Source of the DNA: Cytospora piceicola
Lineage: Eukaryota > Ascomycota > Sordariomycetes > Diaporthales > Cytosporaceae
Reading direction: 5' to 3'
Length of the DNA stretch: 64,000 nt
Assembly: GCA_023375675.1 (NCBI GenBank)
Contig: JALQBC010000024.1
Coordinates: forward strand, 496,001-560,000
Position numbers and translations under genes: made by a program. A model generated the notes under the pieces. The model was not told the origin of the DNA, did not search any database, and saw only the letters and a program-made list of their open reading frames with translations. This document shows positions 45,720 through 56,522 of this stretch, piece after piece. Numbering within the stretch: the stretch's first letter is position 1; the number at the start of each line of letters is the position of its first letter.

Positions 45720-48700
45720 AGCCGGCTTACTTGGTTCGAGACGGATAACGAAGAACAGGGGGTATATATGAAAGTGGAATCGAAGTAAGACTGCCTTTCG
45801 GTGGACACATAGGCGTTATGCCATCCAAGCAAGGAGCAACTCCACCTTGTCGGGACAAGAGCGACTGACACATATGGCGTTGCAAAAGGTCAAGCTCAGT
45901 GATGAAGAACTTAGAAGCTGGAGAACAGATTGAGAGTCTGCAAGATGTTTTCATGGGGGGTAGTTAAGTGGAATACTCCTTTTTTTTTTTTTTCTTCTTT
46001 TTTTTTGAAATCAAGTGTTTCGTGGTCTACAGACATACCTGTGCAGTAGATGGGGAAGGAGCGACACAGACCACGTCCCGTGAATCCATACCTGCCCCCG
46101 TCTCAATACAAATGATTTATGGTCAGGTACTTAAGTAGGTAAGTAGGTAGAGACAGTTCCAGACCAGGAATTCTACCGAACAAGATAGTTTCAAGTTTCC
46201 ACCAAGGCCCTCGGTATTATGTCCCCGAGTTCTGCCACCGTATGACGAAACTTGGACGCCGATGGGCCTCGGTGTGGAAGTATACCATGCCGCGCTTCCG
46301 CAAGAGTGTTCCACATCTGCTCACTGTCATCAGCTCACTGTCATCAAGAGACAGGTCCAGAAAGAAAAGCCAGGCTTCAAATCGAGACAGGGTGGCATGC
46401 GTCAGGGCCAAACCACTCCTCAGATCCCGTCTCGTCAATGCAGCAGTGATGCGGAGAACGGCAGGCCTGGCAGCTCAAATTTGCCAAACCAATCTGCCGT
46501 GTAAACTGCTCGAGACTCTGCGGCCGACCTCAAGACCCTTCAAGTCTCCGGCTATATATGCATCTCGTCAAAGCCAGTGGACGACCGATGGGGGCATATC
46601 GGTCTGTGCGTTACACGTGCGAATCACCCATGCAATCACTATATGCCATTGGAGATGTATACCGACACAATGGCATCGTGGTCGACAAGAAACCATGGTG
46701 ATAATTTCAGCAACCACTCCCACCATCTGACCAGTTGACTAGGAAAGTTTACATACTTTCGGCATGGCAAGGTCATCGACAGCAGTGTCCACCGCAGTCT
46801 CATCGGTGTTCCAGACGTGTGGGGTACACGAAAAGAAAATGGGACCAGCAAGATTGTTCGAAACAGATTGTTGCCATCTCAGTTTCCGGATCTTGGAATT
46901 GATCTGTTTGGATATTATCCCGGCATGAGGACCGTCTGCGACTGTCTATATCCGATAGTCTCCGCCGCATCTATTCCCTCTTGGAACAAGATACTTAAGT
47001 AGCTCAGCAGCTAAGACCACGCAGTGAGACTATCAAGTGAGGAATGTGCAGCAGTTTCAGCGCGTGTTCCGTCCAAATTTATCAATGTGTACATGACTGC
47101 TTCGTCAGTTTCGCATCCAGCTAGGATGATCCTGCATGCGTCCCACCACGGCTTCACAATATGTACCTCACGTACTTTCGGTTCGACAGCCCTTAATGGA
47201 ACAGAGTGCTCCAGTCATGGGTTGTGCTTGGATTTCTTTTTGGGAAGAATCCCTGGATAGTTGTTCAAAGCGACAGAAGACGAAATCTTCTGATCAAGAA
47301 GTTTGCATGGCATATATACCTAGGTAGAGATAGGTATTATGTATGGAATATGTATGCTATACGCTATAGGGTAACCCCTGCTCGATAAGATGACGTCCAA
47401 TTTGGCTTTGCGAATTGTCCCAGAGTGGACCTTCATCCAGGGCGTCGTGGCCTGTCGTGCCTGTGCTCAGGGGTTCCACGGGGGGCCCCTGCAGGTGACT
47501 CCAGCGTGGAGGCCCCTTGAGCAGGGGTCAGCTGCAGGGTTCCGACGCTGTAACATCTTGCTCCCCAACGTCTGCCCCAGAGATGCAGGACTGCGGCACT
47601 TACATACAACGTGAGCCACATTGATGATACACACCATCAGATCTGACCACATGGCGCTGGATTATCTATTTAGCCCGAGGCTTGATCAGTCTTTGACTAC
47701 CGAAGAAGAACGACTCTAGAGCTCCAGGCATGTCCCCTCTGCTTGGGCTGGTCAGATGTGACCCGGGAGATGGGATATTCGACGATACATAGCCACAAAA
47801 TTTTGACAACGAGACAGCCAACGGGTCACTGTCTTCCACGGCCGAGCAGCAATCTGGAACTACACAATACACAGATATATGCCAAAAGTGTGCGCCTGAA
47901 GCCAGCCCTACACTGAACACCACGAAATGACCAACAGCGTTTCGTGGCCGTCGGCGAGTGAGACTATGATAGGTAGCTTCCGACTACTGCCAGGCTAGCT
48001 TCTGCCGTGCTCTCCTAGCAACCCTGGAGACCCAATCCCCTTCGCAGGCTTGCCTGGGCACTATTGCAAAGCTTTCCTTTGTTTGATGCTTGTTTGGCCA
48101 GATCACCCTTGCTGGCACACTCCATGCGCCTCGAAACAACTGCGAAAAAACACTGGCCCGCTTATGACTGAGGTTGATGAGCTAGAGCATATATGTGCTT
48201 TGATCACACCTCGAACAGCTCTACGACACACATATCAGTATCAAGCAACTCAAGACCAGAGCATCTTCCTACGCAATCTTCTCATTATTGGAAACTGGCC
48301 TCTTCTTCATCCGCTGTCCGCAGGCTGACCTGACTGACGGTACTGCTGGGAGAACCCCTGATCCTTACGTGTCGAGCTTTGCGACACTACCTCGCCGGTC
48401 CCTTTCCCAGATTCGGTCGGTCATTTCCTCCAACTTCTCTCGGAGCTAGACCGGGCTGTCGTGTGTGTTTCTCGTTCGTGCCCAAGAGCGTCACGGTCAC
48501 GGTTGGCGGTGTCTTCAAGAAGCTATACTGTGTCTCTGTTCCTTCCCCAGGCAAGCTTTGCAATCACAAAATCCAACCAGGGATATTGCATAGAGAACTC
48601 TGTGTCTCGCAACCTCCCAAGTCACCAATAGACCACGATAATCGTTGCAGAAGAGGGGTACCTTATCTTGGCCGAGTGATCAGGTCAGGTCGTTTTCTTT

Positions 48701-48824
48701 TTCCAGTATTGGGCGCGCGGAAATCGGAACTACTGACGTTCTGTTCTACCTACCATCATTCCCACCCTCCATTCACCACAGCAAACAATACATCTCGGTC
48801 GATAGATTCAAGATCTCGATCAAG
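45720..48824. other. divergent intergenic region, no gene recognised
   Basis: 3.1 kb between the FWRPN-protein gene (minus) and the glycine-rich RRM gene (plus). Includes a T-tract at 45980-46006 and a pyrimidine-rich leader-like part at 48370-48820. Frames are short and without motifs. Confidence 0.45.
45980..46006. repeat. poly-T tract
   Basis: T14 then CTTC then T9 on the plus strand (an A-tract when read towards the minus-strand gene start). Confidence 0.95.
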
Positions 48825-49822
48825 ATGGCTTCTACAACCAAACTGTTCATTGGGTAGGTCGCGCGAAAAGACCAGGACCATTCAGGTTCCTTGCTAATTG
48901 AAACTAGTGGCCTTGCCTGGCACACCGAGGAGGGAACCCTGCGTCAGAAGTTCGAGGAATTCGGTGCCGTCGATGAGGCAGTACGTCGCACCTTTGGTCA
49001 TAACGGCTAAGCTCGATATGGGCTCTTGACAGCCCTTGCGTTCATGGCCCTTGCCCTTCTGAGCTTGCTAACGTTACCTTCGCATCTCTAGGTTGTGGTC
49101 AAGGACCGCGACACGGGACGCAGCCGCGGTTTCGGTTTTGTTCGCTACACAAACGAGGACGACGCCCTGCGCGCCATCGCGTCTATGAACAACGTCGAGT
49201 AAGGATCTAGTCCCCACCCTCTCCCGCCCGAACTTGTCACCTGTCTACTGCAGACTTCATGGGGACTCATCGCGGACAGTAGCTGATCTAGTATCACCAG
49301 GTTTGACGGCCGCACTATCCGAGTCGACAAGGCTTCGGACAACGGCCCGCGAGGTGGCTACCCTCCCCGAGGCGGTGGTATGATGGGCGGTCACGGAATG
49401 CGCGGAGGATATGGTGGCATGCCGGCCTCTGGAATGCCCCAGATGTCCTACGGGCATCCTCAACAGGGCTATCCCATGCCTGCTCATCCCCAGATGTACG
49501 CTGCTCCCCAGCAGTATGGCGCTGAAGGATACCCTCCCCAGCAGCCTTCAATGGGCTACGGAGCCATTCCCCAGCAGGGTAAGTGAATCATTTGGCCAAG
49601 GACCCTCCTCACCCACGCATTGCTTCATCATTTACACAGCACCACTGTAACAACTTGCGCGCACGAGGCTGACGTGAAAATTGCATTGCAGGTTGGACTC
49701 AGCAAGCTGGATATTCCTACGGCGGAGATCAGCAGCAGCAACAGGGACAGGGACAGCACCAGGGACAGCACCAGCAGTATTCGCAGGGACAGCAACCCTC
49801 AGGCGGCCCACCAGGTTACTAG
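48825..49822 (+). CDS. glycine-rich RNA-binding protein (single RRM, CIRP/GRP type)
   Basis: Five exons: 48825-48853, 48908-48980, 49092-49198, 49301-49578, 49692-49822; 205 aa. The RRM occupies residues ~6-82: RNP2 LFIGGL and RNP1 SRGFGFVRY, with [17 protein letters not shown] between. The tail is Gly/Pro/Met/Tyr-rich ([15 protein letters not shown]) then Gln/Gly-rich ([17 protein letters not shown]). Small proteins of this type bind RNA in the nucleus or cytosol and often respond to cold or stress; many regulate their own splicing. Four introns in a gene of 1 kb, each at codon phases that close correctly, support the model. The first coding exon is 29 nt and the first intron 54 nt. Confidence 0.92.
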
Positions 49823-50356
49823 AGGCATCCAGCACACTCTTCCGCGTCTCTGCCGGGCACGTTCTTGGGCTTACCGGAGTTGAGGCGTTGCTGAGACCTT
49901 TGATTTCTAGCTAGCACGACCAAACTGTGCGGACCGCTCCTTGATACCCCCCTGGAGTATACTACCAGCCCACGATGGAGAGTTGAAGCCTTTTCTTCCC
50001 AGTCGAGTTCGGGGGTTTCCATACTTCCACTGAATTTTCTTTTCACTCAAAATTTGCTTGCGGGGGACATCTTTAGGTACCTGAATTACATTCTTTGTAA
50101 AAACTGAAGCTGGGTGGTCCTTTTTTCAAACTCGGGCTGCCGGTGATTCACCGTGATCCTTCTCGCTTACGATCAACTGCAACAAAGCAAGGGCCTCGTG
50201 GAAAGAGATAACACGGAGGGTCCTGCCGAGCCCAGTAGAGACTTCCGATATTGAGAATCATTTTCATTTAGGCCATGTGCAAGAAGAGGTAGATGTGTCC
50301 AGGGGTAATGATACTCCAGTGTTGATTCCCACGGAAATGCCTGTAACACCATGTCA
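49823..50356. other. intergenic, convergent 3' ends
   Basis: 534 bp holding the 3' UTRs of the RRM gene and the ChaC gene. Nothing else recognised. Confidence 0.45.
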
Positions 50357-51854
50357 TCAGGTAGCTTTTTCCGTCTCTTCCTGCTCGTTCACACTGCTGA
50401 CCCTCCTGAACTTATGATGAGCAGCCGCGGGTTCGTTGCTTTCTTGACTCACGACACGGTCAACAGCGCCCCCGTCCTCTGCCGCCAACGAAATGCCCTC
50501 TTCGCGAGCCATTATCGCCCTCACGCGTTCTGACAAGTCAGAGACGTGCTCATCTCCACTCTCAGGACTCAACTGCTCCAAAGCATTCTCGAGACCCAAT
50601 AGATAGTCTCTATTCAGCCCGCTTGGTCCCTCGGATCGGTAGATATGCTCAGCCAAGGTCTGGAGTTCCTGTGGGCCGACAAACTGTTCGTTTTCGGGTG
50701 TGCCGATGTACGCCAGCGTCCGAATGGGGTTTTGCGGTTCTGCAGCTGGATAGAAGGGCGTGTAGTGCTATAGATGTCAGGTGCTGTTCTGAATAGGTTC
50801 GACGAGTGAGGAGGGGGGAGGGTCCAAATGTAAAGGACGACAAGTATAATGGGTCAGACAGGGGAAGGAAAGGGTCAGATGTACCCGAGACATGTCCTAA
50901 TAGCCCTAAGCTGCCTGCAACAGAAGAACGGTTTTTACACCCAAAACAAACAAAAAGGAGGGGACAACTAAAGCCTAGGATTCACTCACTATTGTGTACC
51001 CGTTGATCTCGCGGATATCTAGATACTCTTTGACCTCTTCGACATGCTCAGATTCGATTCGGTACGCGACCCCCCAGACCTTGTCAGGTGCATCTGGGTG
51101 TGGATCGGGTAAGGTTTCCCAGAAGGAACGCTCAATAAGAGTCACGACGCGGCCCGGTGCTTCAGGGGTGCCACGGTGGTCTTGACTGTAAGCTCGACTT
51201 TAGTATGAGCGGGACAAAAGGCGGCCAGGGTATATCTGGAGGTGTTTTCCAGTCGCCAGCGTGGCCAAAGACATGCCGAGCTTGTTGGAAAGACCCAAGA
51301 GCTCGAAGGCCTGCTGCCCCGGCGTGGACGAGGAGACGAGAATCATACCTTCCCTACAGGTCTGTCAGTAAGAGTGTGTGATTGAGGTGGAGTCGGAGAA
51401 TCACTACGGGATCCGTATGCTGTCGAAAGAATGCAATATGGCAGCACACACCAACCAGCATGGCAACGGGAGGGTATACTCACTTGCCAGAATCTCCGAA
51501 CATAACCGGTCACCCAGCCAGGTATTCTTCTGTCTGATATAAAGGGTTTGTATGAGCCTAAGATTGAAGATCATCCCATGGAGACCAGGATAGTGTATTT
51601 ACCGAAGTGAGGTGGTGGTTTCCAGATCAGACTCCTGCGGAACGGTCAGATCATATGTCATTGGGAACACTTGAGGTCGAAGCTAGCCCCATGAGAAATT
51701 CCAAGTAAAAAGACAAGACGAATGTCTAGCGATATCCCACTCCTTTTTATTAAGAACACGCGGATGTAGAACTGAAGAACACTGCATACCCGTATCCGAA
51801 GAGCCAGAATTCGCCGTTGTCGGCGAGAGGTGCGCCTGGATCTTCGATAGTCAT
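50357..51854 (-). CDS. gcg1: ChaC/GCG family glutathione-specific gamma-glutamylcyclotransferase
   Basis: Six exons: 51790-51854, 51603-51634, 51484-51533, 51349-51353 (5-nt microexon), 50990-51185, 50357-50767; 252 aa. The enzyme cleaves cytosolic glutathione to 5-oxoproline and Cys-Gly. Family marks: [17 protein letters not shown] (nucleotide-like gamma-glutamyl pocket YGSLIW), [28 protein letters not shown], the catalytic-glutamate region [11 protein letters not shown] (Glu in EEV or REI by family alignment), [13 protein letters not shown], and [13 protein letters not shown]. Without the microexon the exons either side meet out of frame and run into stops within a few codons; with GGAAG inserted they give the conserved QGS. 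The C-terminal ~60 residues past the fold are polar and probably disordered. The intron junctions and the product length support the model. Confidence 0.9.
51349..51353 (-). other. gcg1: 5-nt coding microexon GGAAG
   Basis: Read on the minus strand: ...GACCTGTAG|GGAAG|GTATGATTC... Upstream exon ends TGG CAA (phase 0), downstream begins T CAA GAC CAC. Together they encode W-Q-G-S-Q-D-H, matching the ChaC family at this place. Flanking introns are 130 nt and 163 nt. Confidence 0.82.
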
Positions 51855-53370
51855 GATTTAGATAATAGTACAGCCCGTACTATAAAAATCCCACAAGGAT
51901 GCGAGATATGAGAATACAGTCCAAGGACGACAATGCGATGATGTTTCTGTAGACTGTAGAGGCATGTTTGCTCACAACATAACCTGCAGTATACGTGGTT
52001 GTGTGTATTACATAATCAGTTGTATGGCGTGGCGTTGGTCGGCTGACACTTCCAAAAGCGGCTCATGACTCTCTTCTCGACATTCACTCCTCTGATACTT
52101 TCAACAACATGAGGTCTTCACTCCTCTACATACCGATCAGTCTACTCTCCTGCATGCCTACCTCTACACAGGAACGGCGGTGCAGCTGCCGTGCGGTGAG
52201 AGAAGGACCTTGGAAAACTTGTTAAAAAGGATCCGGCTCACTGCAGGGGCCAAACAGTTGCGAAACAAAGGCTGTGACCCCGACACCGACCCAGACAATA
52301 GGCCACAAGGCCAAGTCACCGGTCGACCTAGGATTCGGCTGTGTGGAACCGATACAAACATCACGACTGAGACAAACATTTGCCTTCTTAGACTATCTAA
52401 CGTCATGGCCTGGGGGAGAGTGACCGTTGGTTTGTATACGCAGTAGCCGTGATCCGAACCCGAAGACACTTCTGAACCGGCAGGATGGATGTCGTTACAG
52501 CGATTTAACGTGTTGAACCGAGATTCACGAACCCTTCTCTGTCACTATGCCATATTAGTCACTGGCACCACGAGTCTGTAGTGAGTCAGTCTATCTTCTG
52601 TCGTCTGCTGTGACTGCTGAAGATTGGCTTGGCTTCAAAAAGGACCCCGAACTCCTTGTCCTGAGCTCTGCCTCGTGTAAGCAAGCCTCTCGACTTTACC
52701 ACCTACCTACTAAGTAGATAGGCACATACTACAGTTTGCGATACCCTCCCAGCACCGGATCATCCTTCCCTATAATCGCAAAATAGCACGTCGACTGAGC
52801 GGTGTGCCCGGTTTTCAGAAACCAGGCTTCCTTCAATTAAAAGGATAGACTTCATTGCGAATCCGCCCCAACACAGCCTCGTCAGCCCCTTGACGTTGCT
52901 GCCCCGCGTCCCCACCCCCTTCCCATCATCGCAATCTCAGGCTGTGCTCGCCTCTATCCTGCCGTACCAACACCTTGAATCGCAAGCGCCTCACCTCTGC
53001 ATATAAACGTCGCCCCAGCCTAACTGTTACATATTCGACCGCCTTTGCGCCAAGGCAAACACAAAGAGTACCTTGTTGTTGGCCTCGAGAAACGGACGGA
53101 CTCGGATCCAAACAAGCTTCCTCCTTGTACCTCGGCGGCTGAACGACCAAAAGGCCCCACCGACCGCGACCTTATCAATTCTAATTATTGCCCGCTTCTA
53201 TCCTGGACACGCACTTCCAACGACATTATTGATCCTTCGACTTAGTGGTGGAATATTCCTTGGAACTTCTTGTCACCATTGAAACCTAAAAAGTTGGCCG
53301 GTAACCTTGTCGACCTAACCAGCACACCTTTTGTCGATACCCGCCGCAACAAGGAGCCCATTAAGTCATC
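51855..53370. other. divergent promoter region of ChaC and penta-EF-hand genes
   Basis: 1.5 kb. The part from about 52690 to 53370 is pyrimidine/C-rich on the plus strand and looks like promoter and leader of the penta-EF-hand gene. No further gene recognised. Confidence 0.45.
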
Positions 53371-54359
53371 ATGGCGTACAACAGACCTTATAACCCAGAC
53401 GCGCTGCCTCAGTGAGTCTTACAACAAACCGTCCATCCATACGACAACAAGCAAACACCTAACCACTTTCGTACCAGGTTCGCCGAACCCGAGCGTAAAG
53501 AAACTGCGACCTCGTCAGCACCATCGTTTACCCCCTCCCACTACGACACCAAGCCCGCTCCTGCCAGACCCCACGACGGCCACGGACGGTCACATCCTCA
53601 CCCAGCAGCACGACTTTCCCCCTCGGGACATCATACCACTTACGCATCGACAATGTCGCCGCCCCCAACAGGTGGTCCCCGACCGAACCCCGTTCAGAAC
53701 CGGCCCCCTCCTGTCTCGCGACCACCGCCAAGCCCGGCTCCAAACGAGAGCGGGGCGGACCCGACCCTGTTGCCCCTTTTCCGGGCTGTTGATAAAGATC
53801 GTACGTTATATTGAGAAATGACGATGGAAGAAGCCATAGAAGACGCATGACTTGTTGGACAGACCAGCTAACCTCCGGCGGTTCTGCGTGAACAGGCACC
53901 GGCCAGCTCTCAGAAAGGGAGCTCAGCGCGGCCCTCGTCAACGGCGACTGGACGGCCTTTGACCCGCACACGGTGCGCATGATGATCCGGATGTTCGACA
54001 GCGACCGGTCCGGCACGATCGGCTTCGACGAGTTCTGCGGCCTGTGGTCGTTCCTGGCCTCGTGGCGGACCCTGTTCGACCGCTTCGACGTGGACAAGTC
54101 GGGCAACATCCAGCTCGACGAGTTCAACAACGCCCTCGTGGCCTTCCGGTACCGCCTGTCGGAGCGCTTCGTCGAGCTGCTCTTCCAGACCTACGACAAG
54201 CGCAACGAGGGCGTCCTGAGCTTCGACCTGTTCGTCCAGGCCTGCATCAGCCTGAAGAGGATGACGGACGTCTTCAAGAAATACGACGATGACCGCGATG
54301 GCTACATCACGCTAAGCTTTGAGGATTTCTTGACCGAGATCCTGAGGCAGCTCAAGTGA
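53371..54359 (+). CDS. penta-EF-hand calcium-binding protein (ALG-2/Pef1 type)
   Basis: Three exons: 53371-53411, 53478-53800, 53896-54359; 275 aa. Residues 1-105 are Pro/Ser-rich and disordered, typical of fungal Pef1. The five EF-hands follow: LFRAVDKDRTGQLSERELSAAL, RMFDSDRSGTIGFDEFCGLW, RFDVDKSGNIQLDEFNNAL, a degenerate FQTYDKRNEGVLSFDLF, and KKYDDDRDGYITLSFEDFL, which mediates dimer pairing in this family. EF1-EF3 keep acidic Ca-ligands; EF4 lacks several. Yeast Pef1 acts in polarised growth and animal ALG-2 at ER exit sites; the role here is inferred. Exon 3 is very GC-rich. Confidence 0.93.
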
Positions 54360-54938
54360 GTGGAGGTGGCCACCGGGTTTGCGCGTGGGAACTTTTTTTT
54401 TTGACGTAGGCTACATAGCTGATTATGCCGCGGAAGAGAGACTATATATGGTTAAAATGTCTCTCTAATGGCTCCGTGTGTGGTTGAAGTGCGACGCTTT
54501 CGGTTGGTGTTTTTTTGGCATCTGTCTCATTCGCGCTGGAGTCCATCATGAATTCGCATCAACGAAGGTAGATTCACAGGGTATCAGGCCTCATCAGGGA
54601 TTGAGGTGGTCGATACAGAGATAGGAAGTAATGATACCCTTGCACAAACACGCTTTGTCCATTCAAATTGTCAATTTGTTTGTATAGCCCATTGAGAACT
54701 GGAGCAGAAAGCTTTCAGACTCCTCCAATCCAACACGGTACCATTTGCAGCCTATTCCCCCCCCCTCCTCCATACCAGCAATCCCCAAGCCTGTTTGGGC
54801 GTTATCTCAAAGGAGGATTTGGTATAGTCCCAAGAATGCCCAAACCGAATATTTTGGCTCCAAGCAAACGCCGTCTAAGCATCCATTGTTGTCAGGCAGA
54901 CACCGTGTCAGGGGAGGCCACACAGCCACACCACCACG
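54360..54938. other. intergenic, convergent 3' ends
   Basis: 579 bp with T-runs at 54394-54403 and 54510-54516. No gene recognised. Confidence 0.45.
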
Positions 54939-56522
54939 TCACTTTCTACGCCCAGTAGTAATGACTTCGCCCGAGGGGTGAAACGCCACCCTCTTCTTCC
55001 TCTTGGCCTTCGCCTCCGCCGGGCCCTCCACCTCTGGACGAGCCGCCATATCGTCGTCATCCGTTCTACTCACCCCGAGCAGCGGCTGCCGCCTGTCCAC
55101 GTTCCACACCCCTTCGGACGTCAGGACCACCTCCTCGCCGCTGCCGAGTGTGAAGACCTGCGTCTCCTTGCTGCCCCTGCTCCCGCACTGGCCAGCTCCC
55201 TTGCTACAGCAGCGTGAAGTCGCAGGCGAGCTCGTGAGCGTCGTCGTCCTGGACAGTCTCTCTTCAGCCCGCCTCCCAGAACTCTCTCCACTGCAAGCGT
55301 CCTCCTTGGCTTCACTGCCCAACACTCTCTCGACCTCATATCTTCGCCATCTTGCTCTAGTCTTCAGCCAGCCGGCCTCCGAGCCCTTGGCATCCTTCTC
55401 CCTGTCGTAACATGAAACCCAGCACATCGCCCCTAACCTGACAGCGATCTCTTTCCCCGCCGGCGCACCAAGCAGCACGTTGCCTCCCCGCCACCACGGG
55501 TTGCTCGCGGCATCGAAACAGTGCAACAGTGCCGTGAGCGGCAAGGCAGCCTCGCTGACGAGGTGCGAGGTGGCGTAGGTGGCGAGGTTCCCCTCGAACG
55601 CGGTGCCGTGCGGGGAGAAGACGACGGACAGCGTCCGCTGGGCGGCGGCGCAGCTGGAGCTGCTCCCGGTCGCCACGGCGGTGCTGGTGCGCGCCAGCGC
55701 CGAGGCGGAGCGGACGGAGCGCAGCGGCAGGACTGGTGACGTCGGGGCGGCCGGCCAGGCTCCCGAGCCCTCCGACTGCGGGGGGAGGGGCCGGGGCGGC
55801 GCGTGGCCCTGCTCCGTGAAGACGGCCGGCAGGACGGGGAACGACTTTTGTGGTCTCGGCGTCGCGGGCGGCGTCGCCAGCCCGCTGGGTATCGTGGGAA
55901 AAGGCACCGGCCCGGACCGGCAGGCGAGGCTGAGATTCCACCTCGGCGAGGGCGACTGTGCCTGCTTAGCGGTGGGTGGTGGGCGGTAGGTGATGCCGAT
56001 GGCGGCGTGGAGGCCCGATAGGTCACTTCGCCGCGGTATGAACGCCACGGTGACCTCCCCCGGCTCACCTCCGGGTATCACGGGCGGAACTGGGATGCGG
56101 CTTAAGGGTGCCTGACTTGGCACCGACGGGCCCTCCCATCTCGGCAGGGCCAGTACGTTATGACGGTCAAAGTGCTTCCAGCCCCGGATCACTTTGGCAG
56201 CCGAGGGCTCTGCGAGGATGATCGTCTTGGCTGTCTTCGGGATCTGTTTCAGCGTTGATTCGCTGCAGTGGTCGTTCTTGTGCTGGCTAATGATGACAAG
56301 ATCTGGTCGGGGTAAGTCGTCGAGCGATGAGATGCAGGCCGCCTCTTTTTGACTTGTCCGGGAGATCTTGGAAAGGAACAACTTGGACAGGCCTGTGACG
56401 CACGGATCGAGGAGGATGTGGAACGGCTCAGGGTCATACCCAGGCACCGGTCCAGAGACGAGAGGCTCGAATGTTAGTAGGAACGAAGCATTTGCGTTGA
56501 GGTGCTTGATAGTTAAGGCCAT
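54939..56522 (-). CDS. metallo-beta-lactamase-fold-like hypothetical protein
   Basis: Single exon, 527 aa. The N-terminal part looks like a metallo-beta-lactamase (UlaG-type) fold: FHILLDPCVTG, then DLVIISQHKNDHCSESTLKQI with an HxxDH zinc motif, and AKTIILAEPSAAKVI. The usual first His of HxHxDH is replaced (QHKNDH gives H-x-x-D-H only). A long Pro/Ser-rich insertion follows, then FSPHGTAFEGNLATYATSHLV and ALLHCFDAASNPWW. The C-terminal ~150 residues are polar; the end is KRKKRVAFHPSGEV, with an RVxF-like PP1-docking sequence at 511-514. Function unknown; enzymatic activity not assured. Confidence 0.75.
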   Translation of the reverse strand: MALTIKHLNANASFLLTFEPLVSGPVPGYDPEPFHILLDPCVTGLSKLFLSKISRTSQKEAACISSLDDLPRPDLVIISQHKNDHCSESTLKQIPKTAKTIILAEPSAAKVIRGWKHFDRHNVLALPRWEGPSVPSQAPLSRIPVPPVIPGGEPGEVTVAFIPRRSDLSGLHAAIGITYRPPPTAKQAQSPSPRWNLSLACRSGPVPFPTIPSGLATPPATPRPQKSFPVLPAVFTEQGHAPPRPLPPQSEGSGAWPAAPTSPVLPLRSVRSASALARTSTAVATGSSSSCAAAQRTLSVVFSPHGTAFEGNLATYATSHLVSEAALPLTALLHCFDAASNPWWRGGNVLLGAPAGKEIAVRLGAMCWVSCYDREKDAKGSEAGWLKTRARWRRYEVERVLGSEAKEDACSGESSGRRAEERLSRTTTLTSSPATSRCCSKGAGQCGSRGSKETQVFTLGSGEEVVLTSEGVWNVDRRQPLLGVSRTDDDDMAARPEVEGPAEAKAKRKKRVAFHPSGEVITTGRRK

